This document shows positions 1-13,680 of a stretch of DNA of 64,000 bases, piece after piece. Within the stretch, counting starts at the first letter, position 1. Every line of letters starts with the position of its first letter. Position numbers and translations under genes: made by a program. Under the pieces are notes generated by a model, which was given only the letters and a program-made list of their open reading frames with translations, searched no databases and was not told where the DNA came from. Source of the DNA: Siphonodentalium dalli (taxonomy: Eukaryota > Mollusca > Scaphopoda > Gadilida > Siphonodentaliidae); assembly GCA_032622095.1 (NCBI GenBank), contig CP136068.1, positions 57,806,025 through 57,870,024 of the forward strand, given 5' to 3'.

Positions 1-3000
1 AACTGGGAGCTATACTTTAATTGAATTAATTGAAGCAACAAATGTTTCTTACCTTATGAGATCACCTGTTAATCTGTTCGTGTGTATGAGGTTTTTGGTG
101 ACTTTAATTGGGAATGAATGAATGATATTTGTCCATGTTTCAAACATTAGTTAACTCACTCATCAGCCAGCCAGCCTCCAACCCCTTTCTCTGAAAACTT
201 GTGTGACATTCCAAGTTTAATTGATGAATCATTTACTAAATATTTTGGAATCTGTATCAGTGTCTGCAATGTGGAGCGCCAACAGTAGACTTGTACATTA
301 TTACATATTTCCACCTTGATGTAAAAACATTTAATAACTATTGTTTCTTCCTTCCATTTTCTCCTGATAATGCGTATATACGTACAATGTACAAGCATTC
401 ACATGTTAATAGTAATGGGCCAATTTACCGGCACATCCTACTTTGTTCAGTTATAAATCATGGAATTGTGGGGGGGGGGGGGGGGGGTGTGGGGTTATGC
501 CTCCTTGAGACATTCCATATCAAGTTATTCATCCTAGCCGAATTGGTTTTGGCACCAAGGCATTTGAGGTGAGCATGAATACTGATGTGGATGCTGGTTA
601 ATTGTGGGTTAGCTAGTATGCTGGTAAGAGATGTAAGATCCAGACCTGTTTACTTTCAAAATTGTAAATTGGGAGATTTGTCCTCAGAAATAGGGAGATT
701 TAGTTAAAAATAGGGAGATTTTTTTCAATATCAGTATCATGGAAAAAACTTCATATTTTTCATTTAAATGTCACATAGACTGTTTGTTGCATTGGGCTTG
801 TGACTGTCACAATTAACGGCCTTGACAGAGTGTCTCTAAAATCACTGAATCATTGGGAATCAATTACGATTTTCCAGTTACGGATCTCATTTTATTTTGA
901 AGGCAATACAACGATTAAAACTATAATTGTACATTATAAAATTGTGCTCTCGGATAATTTTGTCGCCAAATATATTCAATAACATCAGATAACATCGGTG
1001 AATTTAAAGAGTAGGTATTGAATAGTATTGTTTGAGGTCCACTTCGATTTTCGTTCTGTTATTGCGTAAACAAAACACGGAATACCACCAAGACTGAAAC
1101 AGATCTTTCACAGACACAAAAACAAACAAAAAGGTTAAATCGGCAATATAATAATTTGGCGGTTTTTAAAGCAGTCGGTAGGGATGAGCGGAAACCATCG
1201 CCTTATTTGTTTTATCTTTTCCCGAGCTGGAGCACAAGAGAAATGACACAAAATCAGGAGACTCCCACCAAAATCTGGAAAGTAAACAGGTCTGGTAAGA
1301 TCTCATGCACATCGTCTTACCAGCAGCCAGCAATGTTCCCTGTCAAGTTTGTTATCTGCCATCTTGATTTTGCCAGATGTTATCCTATTGGTCAGTCCTT
1401 GTGTTTCAAAGATAATTGTAACATTGCACACGCTACAAATATACAATTTGACAATTTGTTAGAGAACTTTATATGGATTTGCTAAATGAAATCCTGTGTT
1501 GGAAGTGGATCGCTTTGTAGTTGTATATTGCATCTCATCCTCTAAATAAACTTCAAGTTTGGTGATGAAGAATCGGCTTGATTGATGAGATAAAACACCA
1601 TACTGAACCTGGCATTGACATTTCAAATGCATATTCGCAAGCGAGTTTCGTTATTCAAATCGGTAATAATGCCATGAATGAATGGTTCTAGATTTTATTG
1701 AATTTAGATTGTAGGGCAATTTCTATTTTACAGGGAGCATTGCTATGTGTATGCTGCAAACTGCAGCATCTGAAAGAAAATTTAAAAAAAAAGCAACAAA
1801 AAAAACATAAAAAATGAACTGAGAGTTGGGCTTCTTGGCCAGTCTATTTTATTGTTTTGTTGTATGAGGAATTATTTTTCTTGGATATTTTTGTTCAAGG
1901 TATCAATTGCTTGATATACAGGGTGCCTATCTCTTGTGTTTGTTCATAAAAATTCATTGAACAATGAACATTTATAGATTGTTGTGATGTCAGATATTTG
2001 CTTACAATACCTTCGTAGTGGATAGATGTGAAAAGTCTTAATGTCTAAAACAGCTGTCAACAAGTACATGTAGAAATACATCAACTTAGTTCTCATATTG
2101 ACTGTAAATAATTCTCCGATAATGATATTTCGCTTGTTGAAACTATTAAGTAAACATTACTGTGATTTGTCAACAACATTGCTATCTCGCAGGTAATTTA
2201 GTTATATAAGTCTAAATATGTTTTTCCGAATATCTTTCAATGCTGTGACCTTTTCCAATTTTTACCTTTACGTTTTTATTGGACTTTTTATTTATTTTAA
2301 TGCACTAATTGGACTTTGTATGGCAACGTAGCTGTAGCAGTTATGTTTGCATACCAATGGTTTTGACATGCCGAATCTTGTTAGTGGAGAATTATTGCTA
2401 ATAAAATTAACAATGTTTATCTATATTTACATGTACTTGCAGATGATAGTTGTTTTATGTTCATGACTTTTCAAATGTGCCCACTGCAAAGGCCTTGATT
2501 CCCTTTAAGTTGGGAAATTTACCTTAACATGCAACAGAACCAGAGATATTGTTTTACCCTCCTGTTTGTGAATTTCAGATAAACAATAATCATAGGTCAG
2601 AAAATACAGTCTGCCAAATCAAGGTTGCTTATTGCATCAATATTTACAGAAATTCTCATAGCAAATCCATTGCCTTCTCAAAGCAAGGTTTTATATAATA
2701 CATGCAGTAGAATGTGACATCAGACACCACACAACAAGAACCATAACTCTTATATATAGTTCAACATTGTCCAAAAATGAAGATACAGGAGTTGGCACCC
2801 TGTAAGTTGGTATGATCCTGCCCTAGTGAAACAGACACTCGCTGTTGTATTCTCAGTAAATGCACCGGTTTCATGTGATGTTTCCTCCAGATATGCTACA
2901 TAATTTACATTGCTGAAGGCAATTTCAGAAGTTTGTTATTTAAAAATCATTACAAATGTTGATTGGAAGATCTTTTTATTACTTATGTTTTTTGTTTGGG

Positions 3001-5026
3001 GTAAGCAATGAATATAGAGCTGCACTTGATTTGGAATGGGTTGACAATTTACTCACTCAAGTTGTTGGCTTATTGGCCTTTAATTCTCGTGTTATCCTTC
3101 AGCTAGCTGCTAACAATAATTAATCCAAACCAACACGAGTGAGACTCTGTAATTATAAGCATATGTCCTGAGGAAGGTCCAGATAAGGCCGAAAGCTTGA
3201 TAAAAATAGAGCATTACAAATGATTTGGTTGTTAATATTGCTGTCCCTTCTTTGGACTATGGATTATTCTGATAATATTATCATATGCTTTATCTGAACT
3301 CGTCGCAAATTATCGGAATGATTCTTTTTCTCCCCAATTAATTTCATTTGTTTGCGTTATTGTCCAACAGGGATGAGACTCTTCAGCTAATTAGCTGAAT
3401 TCAGCTATTTTTATATGAAAAATTCAGTGAATTTATTGCAAAACCATGCAGAATTTCAAGAAAACCAGGTGATTTCAACTAATTTTATTAAGAGCTGGTC
3501 ATCCGACTCCAATGTCGAGAGAAATTATCTGAGGAAAGAAGTCTGCCAATCCCGGTCATTTAATTGCCTAGTTGAAACATGTGAAGTGAATTTAACAAAT
3601 ATAAATATTGGCAAGTTTTTATAAAGAAAACTCGCGCTTTGTTGACTATTCCAGTGTTTGTTCTGTTCCAAGTAAAATGTGAGGATTTATGACTCAGCTG
3701 ATTTTGTCTGTTTCACTAGGATTTTTTTTTTCAGCTGCCATCTGTCTTTCATACTGGCTGCTGTTCTGCTATTCTATGTGCTCTTAGTCAGGGCCAGGTA
3801 CCTACATCTCCAATCAAGTCTCTAGCTTGATTTTAAATTTGTTTAAAACATAACGTTTGTCTGAGGCATAAACTAGTAAATGAGCTGTGGAAATTCACAA
3901 CGCACATAAAAAAATCAGTAATCGATAAAAACTTATATTTATAAAGGAAATTTACAAGGAAAATAGGTATTGACTGAGTAACAGTTTTGAACACCAAACA
4001 CAACTCGACCATTTAATAGATGTTTGTCAAATTCAAATAATCCCTTTCATTTGTTATATAATAACTCCTGCAACAACCACTGCATGTGTTCTTGGCAGCA
4101 GTTATCCAAATGTCTTAATCAACGGCTCAGAGATAACAATAGTGACGAGGTTCCTGGTCCTGTTAATGTGGTGTAAACTCTTGGCAGTTTTATCAAATAT
4201 ACCGGTAATACCAGTACATAAATACATAAATTCAATTTTTTTCCTTCAGTGCAGTGTAATTGAATGCAATTTTTGTTTTAACACATCAGGTTGACATTTT
4301 CTGCTTGGCGTGGTTTGATATCCAAAAAATTCTAAATGCACAATTCCACTTTGGTTTGTATGGTCTTGTATTATCAGTATGTGCATATCTATTAAATGAC
4401 TAATTTATTTATGTGGTAGCAGATGCATATGATAATCCAATTTGTGAGAAATTTAATTTCCATGCTAAAGTTAATTGTAAGAGTTCTCTAAAAGGTAACT
4501 TGTTAAGAGTTTGAATACTGCAGCCAGTGTAAGAGATAGGCCAATAATAAAAAAATAAAAAAAATCCAGTTCTTTGTATCATGTCCTACAATTTGTTGAT
4601 ATATATTTTGTTATTTATCAGCATAACTATTCTAGGGGTGCTCACATAAATTTCTAAATTTCATTCATTTGAAGTAACAGTAACTTTCTCGTACTTTGCT
4701 CGAGTGCATCACTTACAATGTTGGTGTTTGTTTCTCCCAATTCAATTATAACTTGGAGCCAGAGCAACCAGATCGGCTCCAAAATAGGCATGTCAGAAAC
4801 TGGATGCAAAGATTGAAGATTTCTAATTGTAACATTTTTAATTTCTTATCTTAGTTCATTTTCAGCAGTTTGTTGTTAAACAGTTTTAGCAACAATTATA
4901 ACTTGTAATATCCATAAAAATGTGGACTTGTGGCACTGCCTTCTAACTGCACTATTTTAGGGCTGATCTAGTTAGTTCTGGCATTAAAAGTTGTATTCAT
5001 TGTTCCAGACTTCCAACCACAATTTT
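1..5026. other. No recognisable gene
   Basis: AT-rich sequence with only short, unconvincing open frames on both strands. Visible details are a run of about 17 G at 471-487 and three copies of an ATAGGGAGATTT-like unit near 670-722. Nothing resembles a known domain or an exon with paired splice sites. It could be intronic or intergenic. Confidence 0.6.
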
Positions 5027-6305
5027 TAGCTCAACTTAACGCAAGTTTGAGCTATTGCCATGGGTTGGCATCCGTCCGTCAAAATTTCCGTTCGCACACC
5101 CTACAGGTCATATCTCTTATCTGATCATCACCAAACTTCATAAGGGTGACCTCTAGATGGGAGCCATCAATTTTTTCTGAATTTATTTTTAAAACATGGT
5201 GGGCAGTAGCCATCTTGGATTTCAAATTTGAATTATTGGAGAATTGTTTTGAAAATTTACATGCATGTTTACGATCACCTCTAGATGGGAGTATCAATTT
5301 TGAACAATTTTCGATGAAAAACGTGGCTGCTGCAGCCATCTTGTATTTTACTCTTTGCATGACTAAATCCTTTGGCACACTACAAACCACGTCCTTCATC
5401 CGATCATCACCGAACTTCATACGGATCTTCAGGGTGACCTCTGTATGCTAGCCATTAAATTTTTTACAAATTTCGTTTAAAAACATGGCCACAAGAAGCC
5501 ATCTTGGATTTTACTAAATCCTTTGGCACACCCAACAGGCCACCTCTCTCATCCAGTCATCACAAAACTTCAAATGGATCTTCTGGGTGATCTCTAACAT
5601 GGCCACTAGCAGTCATCTTGGATTTCAAATTTGATTTCATTGGCACACCGTGTAGACCACAGTTATTGGAAAATTTACTCTTGTCCTCTAGATGGAGGCT
5701 ATCGAATTAGAACATTTTCGATGAAAAATATGGCTGCCGGCAGCCATCTTGAATTTTACTCTTTGCATGACTAAATCCTTTGGCACACTCTACAGATGAC
5801 ATATGTCATCCGATCGTCACTAACCTTCACACGGATCTTCTGAATGACCACTAGATTTGAGTCCTCAAATTTTTCTGAATTTCATTAAAAAAAACTTTGC
5901 AGCCTTTGATTTTACTCTTTGCATGGCTGAATCCTTTGGCACACCCTACAGACCACATCCCTCATGCGGTTGTCCCCAAACCTCATATTGATCTTCGGGG
6001 TGACCATTGGATGGGAGCTATCAAATGTTTTTGAATTTCAGCCAGCAGCCATCTTAGATTTCACTTATATATAGCTCTCTCCATGATGACATTTAGTATT
6101 ACACATTTTAACCACTAGATGGGAGCCATCAAATTTTTCTGAATTTTGTTGGAAAACATGGGACGCCAGTGGCCATCTTGGATTTTACTCTTTATATGAC
6201 TAAATCCTTTGGTACACCCTACAGACGACATCCCTTGTTTGATAATCATTGCTACACATGAACTTAACCCTATCCAAGTTGAGCTACAGTGTCATTGACA
6301 CTTTC
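5027..6305 (+). mobile_element. Family-2 hairpin-headed element, HINE-like, complete
   Basis: It starts TAGCTCAACTT after a T-run, followed by GTTTGAGCTATTGCCATGG, so the 5' tip can fold back on itself. The body is built of diverged repeats with the phrases GGCACACCCTACAG, CATCCGATCATCACC, CCTCTAGATGGGAGC and AGCCATCTTGGATTTTACTC, recurring every ~150-250 bp. The 3' end reads AAGTTGAGCTA, an inverted copy of the 5' tip, then the hairpin AGTGTCATTGACACT and TTTC. A terminal left tip, a subterminal right copy and a 3' hairpin are the layout known for Helentron/HINE elements. No protein is encoded. Confidence 0.72.
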
Positions 6306-7608
6306 ACTTATTGTTGAATTAATACTGTAACAGTAACAGTCCCTCTAAATCGTCAAAAATATATTAAATGGTTGGAACATTATCTAACAAGATGTTGGTA
6401 CTGGTTAATATGTTAAACTGGATCCTGCTTGATCTAAATAAAAACCAAATTGGTTTTATATCTAGACATTAATTGCTGAAAAATAGCCTAGTATTCTGTT
6501 AACAGAGCATATACACTCAGCATTTATCCGTGTGAATATGTGAGCACCTCCTTATTATTAATTGCTACTCAGTATATGCCAAGTTCACTGCTCATGGTGG
6601 TTCTTCATTAAGCCAGGCTAACCTGCTATGTCACATGTTCGTCATGAAGCCAGTCTAAATTAAATGCTACCATCTATTTGTGAATAATTGGGTGTAATGT
6701 CTCCACAGTCTGCATAACTGTGTTAAATGTTATTGTTACATTACATTAATGTGTTCAGACATACCACCATGGGCAAGATGGAATGGTCTATTTCAACTTA
6801 GTCAGGACCCACTATTGATTACATGTTTACTTGCTCTCAAGGGGATTGTGAAGTGACAAATTTTAAATTGGGACTTCCATGCAAATCTTGGGGCAAAAGT
6901 TAAATATGAGAACCAAAGCAGGTATATCATTGAACGGTCCTAACATTTAACTGGTGGGTGCGGTGCGCTAGGTAAATTATTATTAAAAAAAACAGCTATA
7001 AATTTATTTTTATTAGGAATTGCAACACTCTACCTACTTTTGAAAAATCAATATAATTTTTTTTTTTAAATACACAAATATTCTAATGTAACAAGTTTCA
7101 AGCCGCCCCGCCAGATAAATATGTATTGTCTTAATGTTTTAAATACTGCATCAAGTCACACCCATAATTATTTGCAACTAGGTAACTTTTGAGATTTGCA
7201 TTGAAATTCCCATTAAATATTGGTCACTTGACATCCCCCTTATGAACCTCCCCCTTCTTAACCAGTCGATGTGAAGAACTCCCTATTGATGAATTATATT
7301 GAATTACAAAAAAATACTTTGTTACAAAATGTTTGTTACAATGTTCACAGCAAGAAATAATAACCACTCTCTACGCATGTTCTGTTGAACTTGTGAAGAT
7401 ATTCTTGTTTGTAAACCAGCTTCAAGTTTCATATATGATGAGCTATATTCATGTACCTTGCTCAAGTAAGGGTTGGAAATAATTAAACTTATTTTGGGGT
7501 CAGATTCTTTATATGCAAAATATAAAAATTATTGGTACCTCAAGATAAAACAAAACCAATACTATGATAAAAGCTAATGCCAATTAGTCTTGGAGCTGGT
7601 GTAATTTG
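6306..7608. other. No feature seen
   Basis: AT-rich spacer between the first family-2 element and an inverted-repeat element. I see no coding potential and no clear repeat structure in it. Confidence 0.5.
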
Positions 7609-8121
7609 CTAGTCCAAGTCTGCTCGTACTAAAACCAGCTAAGATATTGGGATAGCAAGATACTAGTTTTAGTATGAGTATGTCCTGTTACCATTTGTAT
7701 GACCTGAGTTATGCCCAGGGTCATATGGTTTTTAATCTAACTTTCATGTTAAATTACACATAGAATATTCCGGATTATTAGGACTAATATCGGTTTGTTT
7801 ACGTTTCAACTGAAAGCTGAAGTGTTCCGGAATGTACTCGGCTAAGTTTGGCTTTTATGCCAAGTTTGAATGTGCCCATAACAATTGAATACGCCCATTA
7901 CTCGTTGTTGGGTCGATTCCGGCCAAAGGCCAGGTAGGATGGTCGGACTGCAGTTTGCACGTCCCCTTCGCCCTTTACTCAACTTCGTGTGCTATTAATA
8001 TATCCCACCACAATTATGTCTTTATTTGTATTGTAAGTGGTCCTACATTACTTATTATTAACATTTCTTAAACGATATCCCAATATCTTAGCTTGTTTTA
8101 GTATGAGCAGACTTGGACTAG
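7609..8121. mobile_element. MITE-like inverted-repeat element, 513 bp
   Basis: Two 45-bp arms, 7609-7653 and 8077-8121, are inverted copies with a few mismatches; the tip is CTAGTCCAAGTCTGCTC. The centre (about 420 bp) has no coding sequence. Flanks both contain TAATTTG (left directly adjacent, right a few bases out), so the target duplication is not resolved. This is the shape of a non-autonomous DNA transposon; the superfamily is unassigned. Confidence 0.55.
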
Positions 8122-8338
8122 TAAGTAATTTGCATGACTTGGGGGAGGAGGGTGTCATGTAGATATCTCCCTTGGCTTACTCAGACTGGAGCTGACAACA
8201 GAGTCACTCAGCAGAATTCATTCTATTTCTGTCAGTGCCTTACCAGACATGATACAATGACCTGATTAAAACAATTTTGTTGACATTTTTGTTTATTCCA
8301 ATTCCAAAACAAAGTGGGCATATACTGTATTTACTGTT

Positions 8339-8541
8339 GTTGTCCCCCGAAAAAAAATTCGGGGGACTATTAAAATAGCCGGTGTCCGTGCTTCCGTCCG
8401 GAAATGGTTTCCAGATGATAACTTTAGTTTCGGTTATTAGATCAAAAGCAAATTTCATAGGTGAGTTTATCAGACCAAAATACAGGTCAAGTTCGAATAT
8501 GGGTTTGCTCTGCTCATTTTTGCGAGAGTTATGGCCCTTTT
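8339..8541 (+). mobile_element. Family-3 hairpin-headed element, 5' part
   Basis: It opens with a strong hairpin, GTCCCCCGA-A-run-TTCGGGGGAC, followed by ACTATTAAAATAGCC and CCGTGCTTCCGTCCGG, then GGTTTCCAGATGATAAC. A family-2 element interrupts it at 8542 and the same repeat phrases (GTTTCCGGATGATAAC, GCGAGAGTTRTGGCCC) resume at 9884. It has no coding sequence. Confidence 0.62.
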
Positions 8542-9883
8542 TAAGCTCAACTTACTTTGTAAGTTTGAGCTATTGCCATGGTTTGGTGTCCGTCAACAAT
8601 TTCCTTGGGCGCGGGCTACAGGTCGTACCTTTGGTCTGATCTTTATGAAATTTGTCATGAATGGAGATGGGAACGAGTCATTTTGGGGTCATTCGGCCAA
8701 AAAACATGGCCGCTGGTGGCCATCTTGGATTTCAAAATTCAATCCATTGGCGCGGGCTACAGGTCGTACTGTTCGTCTGATCATCATGAAATTTGTCATG
8801 GATGTTAATATTGACATGTAGATGGGAACGAGTCATTTTGGGGTCGTTCGGCCAAAAAACATGCCCGTCGGCAGCCATCTTGGATTTTACTCTTTGCATG
8901 ACTAAATCCTTTGGCGCGGGCTACAGGTCGTAGTTTTGGTCGGAAGTTCGGAACTTCATGAAATTTGTCATGGATGTTAACAATGACATGTAGATGGGAA
9001 CGAGTTATTTTGGGGTCATTTGTCTAAAAAACATGGCAGCCATCTTGGATTTTACTCTTTGCATGACTAAATCCTTTGGCGCGGGATACAGGTTATACCT
9101 TTGATCTGATCTTTATGAAATTTGTCATGAATGTTGACATTGACATGTAGATGGGAACGAGTCATTTTGGGGTCATCTGGCCAAAAAACATGGCCGCTGG
9201 TGGCCATCTTGGATTTCAAAATTCAATCCATTGGCACGGGCTACAGGTCGTACTGTTCGTCTGATCATCATGATATTTATCATGGATGTTAATATTAACA
9301 TGTAGATGGGAACGAGTGTTTTGGGGTCGTTTGGCTAAAAAACATGTCCGCCAGCAGCCATATTGGATTTTACTCTTTGCATGACTAAATCTTTTGGTGC
9401 GGGCTACAGGTCGTAGCTTTGGTCGGAACTTCATGAAATTTGTCATGAATGTTAACAATGACATGTAGATGGGAAACGAGTCAGTTTGGGGTCGTTCAGC
9501 CGAAAAACATGGCAGCCATCTTGGATTTTACTCTTTTTTTGCATGACTAAATCCATTGGCACAGGCTACAGGTCGTACGTTTGATCAGATCATTATGAGA
9601 TTTGTAAAGGCTGTAGATTGGAACAGGTCATTTTGGGGTAATTCGGAAAAAACATGGCTGCCGGTGGCCATTTTAGAATTTACTCTTTGCATCAATAAAT
9701 CCTTTGGCACACCATAATCACCACATCCCTGATCCGATCATTATGAAACCTGTCATGAATGTTGATATGGACATCTAGTCTTACTTAGACATTTCAATTA
9801 GCACCTTTCCTATTCCTCCATTTACTGTCAACCATTAAATTATTCCCCTACCTAAGTTGAGCTTCAGTGTCATTGACACTTTC
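8542..9883 (+). mobile_element. Family-2 hairpin-headed element nested in family 3
   Basis: The head is TAAGCTCAACTTACTTTGTAAG, and the end is AAGTTGAGCTTCAGTGTCATTGACAC plus TTTC. The body is four to five diverged tandem units carrying GGCGCGGGCTACAGGTCGTA, ATGAAATTTGTCATG, GACATGTAGATGGGAACGAG and AGCCATCTTGGATTTTACTC. This GGCGCGGGC variant differs from the GGCACACCC variant at 5027-6305, so at least two subfamilies exist. Left and right flanks together read as one family-3 copy, which shows it inserted there later. Confidence 0.72.
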
Positions 9884-10312
9884 ATTTACTTAGAATCTTG
9901 TAATTTTCTGGTTTCCGGATGATAACTTCAGTTTGTGTGATCATATAGGAACCAAATTTGGAATGTGGGTTTATCAGCCCTATGTACAGGTCATGTTCGA
10001 ATATGGGTATGCTCCGCCCATTTTTGCGAGAGTTGTGGCCCTTTTTCGACTTGTTTTACTTAGAAAATTTCTCACTTTTTCGGTTTCCGGATGATATCTC
10101 AAGTTTGGATCCTTTAATTGCAAACACCGTTTTTATGTGGATCAGTCATATCAAGATACAGGTCAAGTTCGAATTTGAGTTTGATCCGATGATTTTTCTC
10201 AGAGTTATGGGCTTTTCGACTTAGAAAATTAAATTTTTCTTGTAATTTTCTTCATTTTGTGCCAATTTGAGGTTATATTTGGACTTTAAGAGTTTTTTTA
10301 AGATTTGGTATT
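9884..10312 (+). mobile_element. Family-3 element, 3' continuation
   Basis: It continues the family-3 copy after the nested family-2 element. Two diverged tandem units share TTACTTAGAA, TTTCCGGATGATA and CAGGTCAWGTTCGAAT. The 3' terminus of the family is not recognised. Confidence 0.5.
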
Positions 10313-12139
10313 TAGCTCACCTGAGACGAAGTCTCCGGTGGAGCTATAGTCATCACTCCTCGTCCGTCCGTCCGTCCATCAACAATTCTTTAAACATCTC
10401 CTCTGGAACCATGAGACCAAATGGGTTCATATTTGGTGTGGATGGTCCCTAGATGACTGTCATTCAGATTTGTTCAAATGAGGTCACTGGGTCAAATAGT
10501 TGCGAAGCCAGGGCCATAACTCTGTAATTCTTACAACAACTTCTCAAATTTCATTGGGTTCATATTTGGTACAAAGGGTCTTTGGGAGACTGTTATTCAG
10601 ATTTGTTCAAATGAGGTCACTGGGTCGAATGTGTGCGGAGCCAGTGACATAACTCAAACAAACAAAAATTTTGGTCAAATTCAGATTTTTGGAATTTTCA
10701 CCTTACTCAATTTAACAACAACAAAAATTAAGCATGTTATAAAATTTTAAAAAAGTGACACCATTATAACATCTTCAGAGTTATGAAACTTTAATCTTTA
10801 ATCTTCTGAAATTACAGAAATATTCCATTACCCATCCCCCCTTCCACATGGCACAGACCCTGCAGTGGCCTGCACCCAACCAACATCCCTTCCAATGGAT
10901 ATCATTTTCAGCTTCCAACATTAATACCTGTTCTATTAAAGTTGCAGATATCTCTTTGTGGATAGACAGAGAGAAACACAGGTCATTAATCTAAATTAGA
11001 ATAAATTACTGCTAGCAATTTTAAACAAACTGCCTGAATTTAGTGTGTCTGACATTTGCAGGTCAGAGAATCATTTATAAGAGGCACAATCTATCATGTA
11101 TTGTTCAACAGGGCAAATAGGATGTCTGTCATTTGCAGAATGAGGTCCCTAGATGGTGAATTTAGTGATGCTATCCCACATAGTGGGCTAGCATCACCAA
11201 ATAAACCCTCTGGATACCTCATTCTGCTTAGGCCTCATCTTCTTGGAAGTATCTATAGTATCAAATTAACATTGTTGTTAGTTGCATTTCCCATCTAGGA
11301 AGTTTCTATATCCCCTAATTTGCAGAAGATAAAATTCTTAATTGAGGTGTCCAATGGGTGAACATCAACTTCAACTGGGGAACTTCAATCTTATCCTAGG
11401 TCTGCCATAGCAGTCGAGGGCCTTAGCAGAATGAGGTCCCCAGAGGGTGAATTTAGTGATGCTAGCCCACTGTGCAGGATAGCGCCACTAAAGTCACCCT
11501 CTGGGGGACCTCATTCCGCAAATGACAGACACACTATCACACTATTTCAAGGTTTGATTGTATAATGCATTGTGTTGCTTGAGGCCAGGCACATACAATG
11601 TAGGAATAGGTACACTATTTGCAGGCTTGCTCCTTTGGTGATTGTGGTTCAGATTTGTTCAGTCAGGGTCACCAGGTCAAGTAGGTGCAAGGCCAGCTAC
11701 ATTACTCTTTCTCTACATAGTAATTCATGATGTGTCTTTTATGCAAGAATCAAATGGCCTATTTTGCTTATATTTGGTATGAAATTACCTTGGGTGACAG
11801 GTTTGTGAAAATGGGATCACTAAGTCAAATAAGGGCAGAGCCAGAGACTTAACTATTTCACTTGATAGTAATTCTTAAAATATGTTTGCAAGAATTAGTT
11901 GGCTTATTTAGCTTGGAATGTTCTTGTTTGACTGCAATTCAAATTTTTAGTCTTATTGTTTGACGAGGGACGGTTGGCGGGCGGCAACTGCGGACCTAAA
12001 GAATGCCTTATAACTTTGACATTTGTTAACGGATTCAATTTTGGTATGTGATTTGCTCCCAATGACTATTTACTGCCTGTAGAAAATGGGTCACGTCCGA
12101 ACTTTTTTTTTGACAAGAGTTATCCATCTTTGATGACTT
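10313..12139 (+). mobile_element. Family-1 hairpin-headed element, copy A (5' intact)
   Basis: The head TAGCTCACCTGAGACGAAG folds on CTCCGGTGGAGCTATAG and is followed by a CGTCCGTCCGTCC tract. The body repeats CATATTTGGT, CAGATTTGTTCAAATGAGGTCACTGGGTC and CATAACTCTTTCCCTCCATAGTAATTCTTAAAA in diverged tandem units. An internal segment near 11100-11530 repeats GCAGAATGAGGTCCCYAGA. The family-1 3' terminus is absent; copy B starts directly behind it. No coding capacity. Confidence 0.65.
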
Positions 12140-13680
12140 TAGCTCACCTGAGACGAAGTCTCCGGTGGAGCTATAGTCATCACTACTCGTCCGTCATCCA
12201 TCTGTTCGTCCGTCAACAATTCTTTAAACATCTTCTCCTCTGAAACCATCAGACCGATTGGGTTTATATTTGGTGTGGATGTTCCCTAGGTGACTCTTAT
12301 TCATATTTGTTCAAATGAGGTCACCAAGTCAAATAGTTTTGATGTCAGGACCATAACTATTTTTCCACATAGTAAATCTTAAAACGACTTCTTTTCTGAA
12401 GTTGTCGGCCCGAATGGGTTCATATTTAGTATGAGGGTACCTTGGGTGACTGTGGTTCAGATTTGTTCAAATGAGGTCACTGGGTCAAATGTGGGTGGGG
12501 CTATGGACATAAATCTGAATTTTTTTCATTTTATTTTTATCGATTCAACTTATTGCTCAATTTAACCACAAAAATATATATATATATTATTTTTAATAAA
12601 TATTTGTTTTTTATTAAATAAAATATTTTATTTTTAAATAAAATAAAAAAAAACTCATTAAAATTTTGAAGAACCTATGACATTACATCTTTGGGAGGGG
12701 AGGGGAGGTACCTCTAGTCACTCCACTATATTTGGTTGAAATCAGGGGTTTGGGAGAAATCAGGAACAGGAACTATTTCACTACATAGTAATTCTTAAAA
12801 TATGTTTGCAAGAACTAGTTGGCTTATTTAGCATGGAATGTTCTTCCTTGACTGCAATTCAGATTTTTTTTAATGGGGTCACTTGGTCAAATAGGGGCCA
12901 AACGAAGGACAGTTTCCCTCTTAATATGCTTCCTTCTCAAGGACCATCAGTTCTATTTTGCTGATATTTATCATATGTATGAAGGGTTCTTATGTGTCTG
13001 GGATTCAAATTTATTCAGATGGGGTCACCAGGTTAAATAGGGTGGGACCAGGGACATAACTATGTCTCTATAGTAATTCTTAAAATGTCTTCTCAAGAGA
13101 GGTTGGACTATTTAGCTTACATATAGTATGGAGCAATAAGGAGGATCCTTAAGTGACTGAGATTCAGATTTGTTAAAATGAGGTCAATTTGTCAAGAAAT
13201 GGTGGGGCTATGGGGAGTTAACACTTTTGTGTCTAATAAAATCATTGAAATACCAAATTCATTAAAACATCTACCTGGGAACCACCTGACTGATTAATCT
13301 GACATACATGTATTGTGTTTTGGGTCCATGGATAATTGGGCTTCAAACATGTCTAAATGGTATTGGAAAAAGACACTTGTGAGATTGGAAATTTTCAACA
13401 ATCGAGAAAGTTTGAGGTGTCAGTTGTGAAATTCCAACCTAAGACTGGGAGTCTGTTGAGCTGGAGGAGGAGGGGGTGATCAGTAGTGTACAGTTGGTAA
13501 TTTCAAGGTGGATTTTCACCAATCTACATATGTGAAGTCTCTCTAGCCACATATCCTGTTTAGAGCTATTTCTTTTAAAGTGATTATGAAAAGTTCTGAC
13601 TGTTGTAGTCTCCAGAGTCCCAGTCTTATCCGTCTTTGCAGTCTGGTGAGCGACCCCACAGTCATTGACTGTCTTGTTTG
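12140..13680 (+). mobile_element. Family-1 element, copy B (both ends present)
   Basis: The head is TAGCTCACCTGAGACGAAG. The 3' end has TCTGGTGAGCGACCCC (GGTGAGC is the inverse of the 5' tip) followed by the hairpin ACAGTCATTGACTGT and CTTGTTTG. Near 12708 the sequence GTACCTCTAGTC is uninterrupted. In the paralogous copy D the same site carries a hAT insertion, so copy B shows the empty site. No protein is encoded. Confidence 0.7.

Noticed and set aside
3160-3210. CCTGAGGAAGGTCC...GGCCGAAAGC, resembling a hammerhead or Penelope-terminus motif
   Set aside because: CTGANGA and GAAA are present, but the stem between them is poor and has an extra unpaired base. No Penelope reverse transcriptase is nearby.
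5079-5451. Overlapping open frames on both strands of about 100-113 codons
   Set aside because: They lie in the tandem body of a family-2 element; similar frames recur in other copies (8531-8821, 16376-16832) because the repeat lacks stops in places.
7905-7935. GGGTCGATTCCGGCC, like a tRNA B box
   Set aside because: No matching A box upstream and no SINE body recognised.
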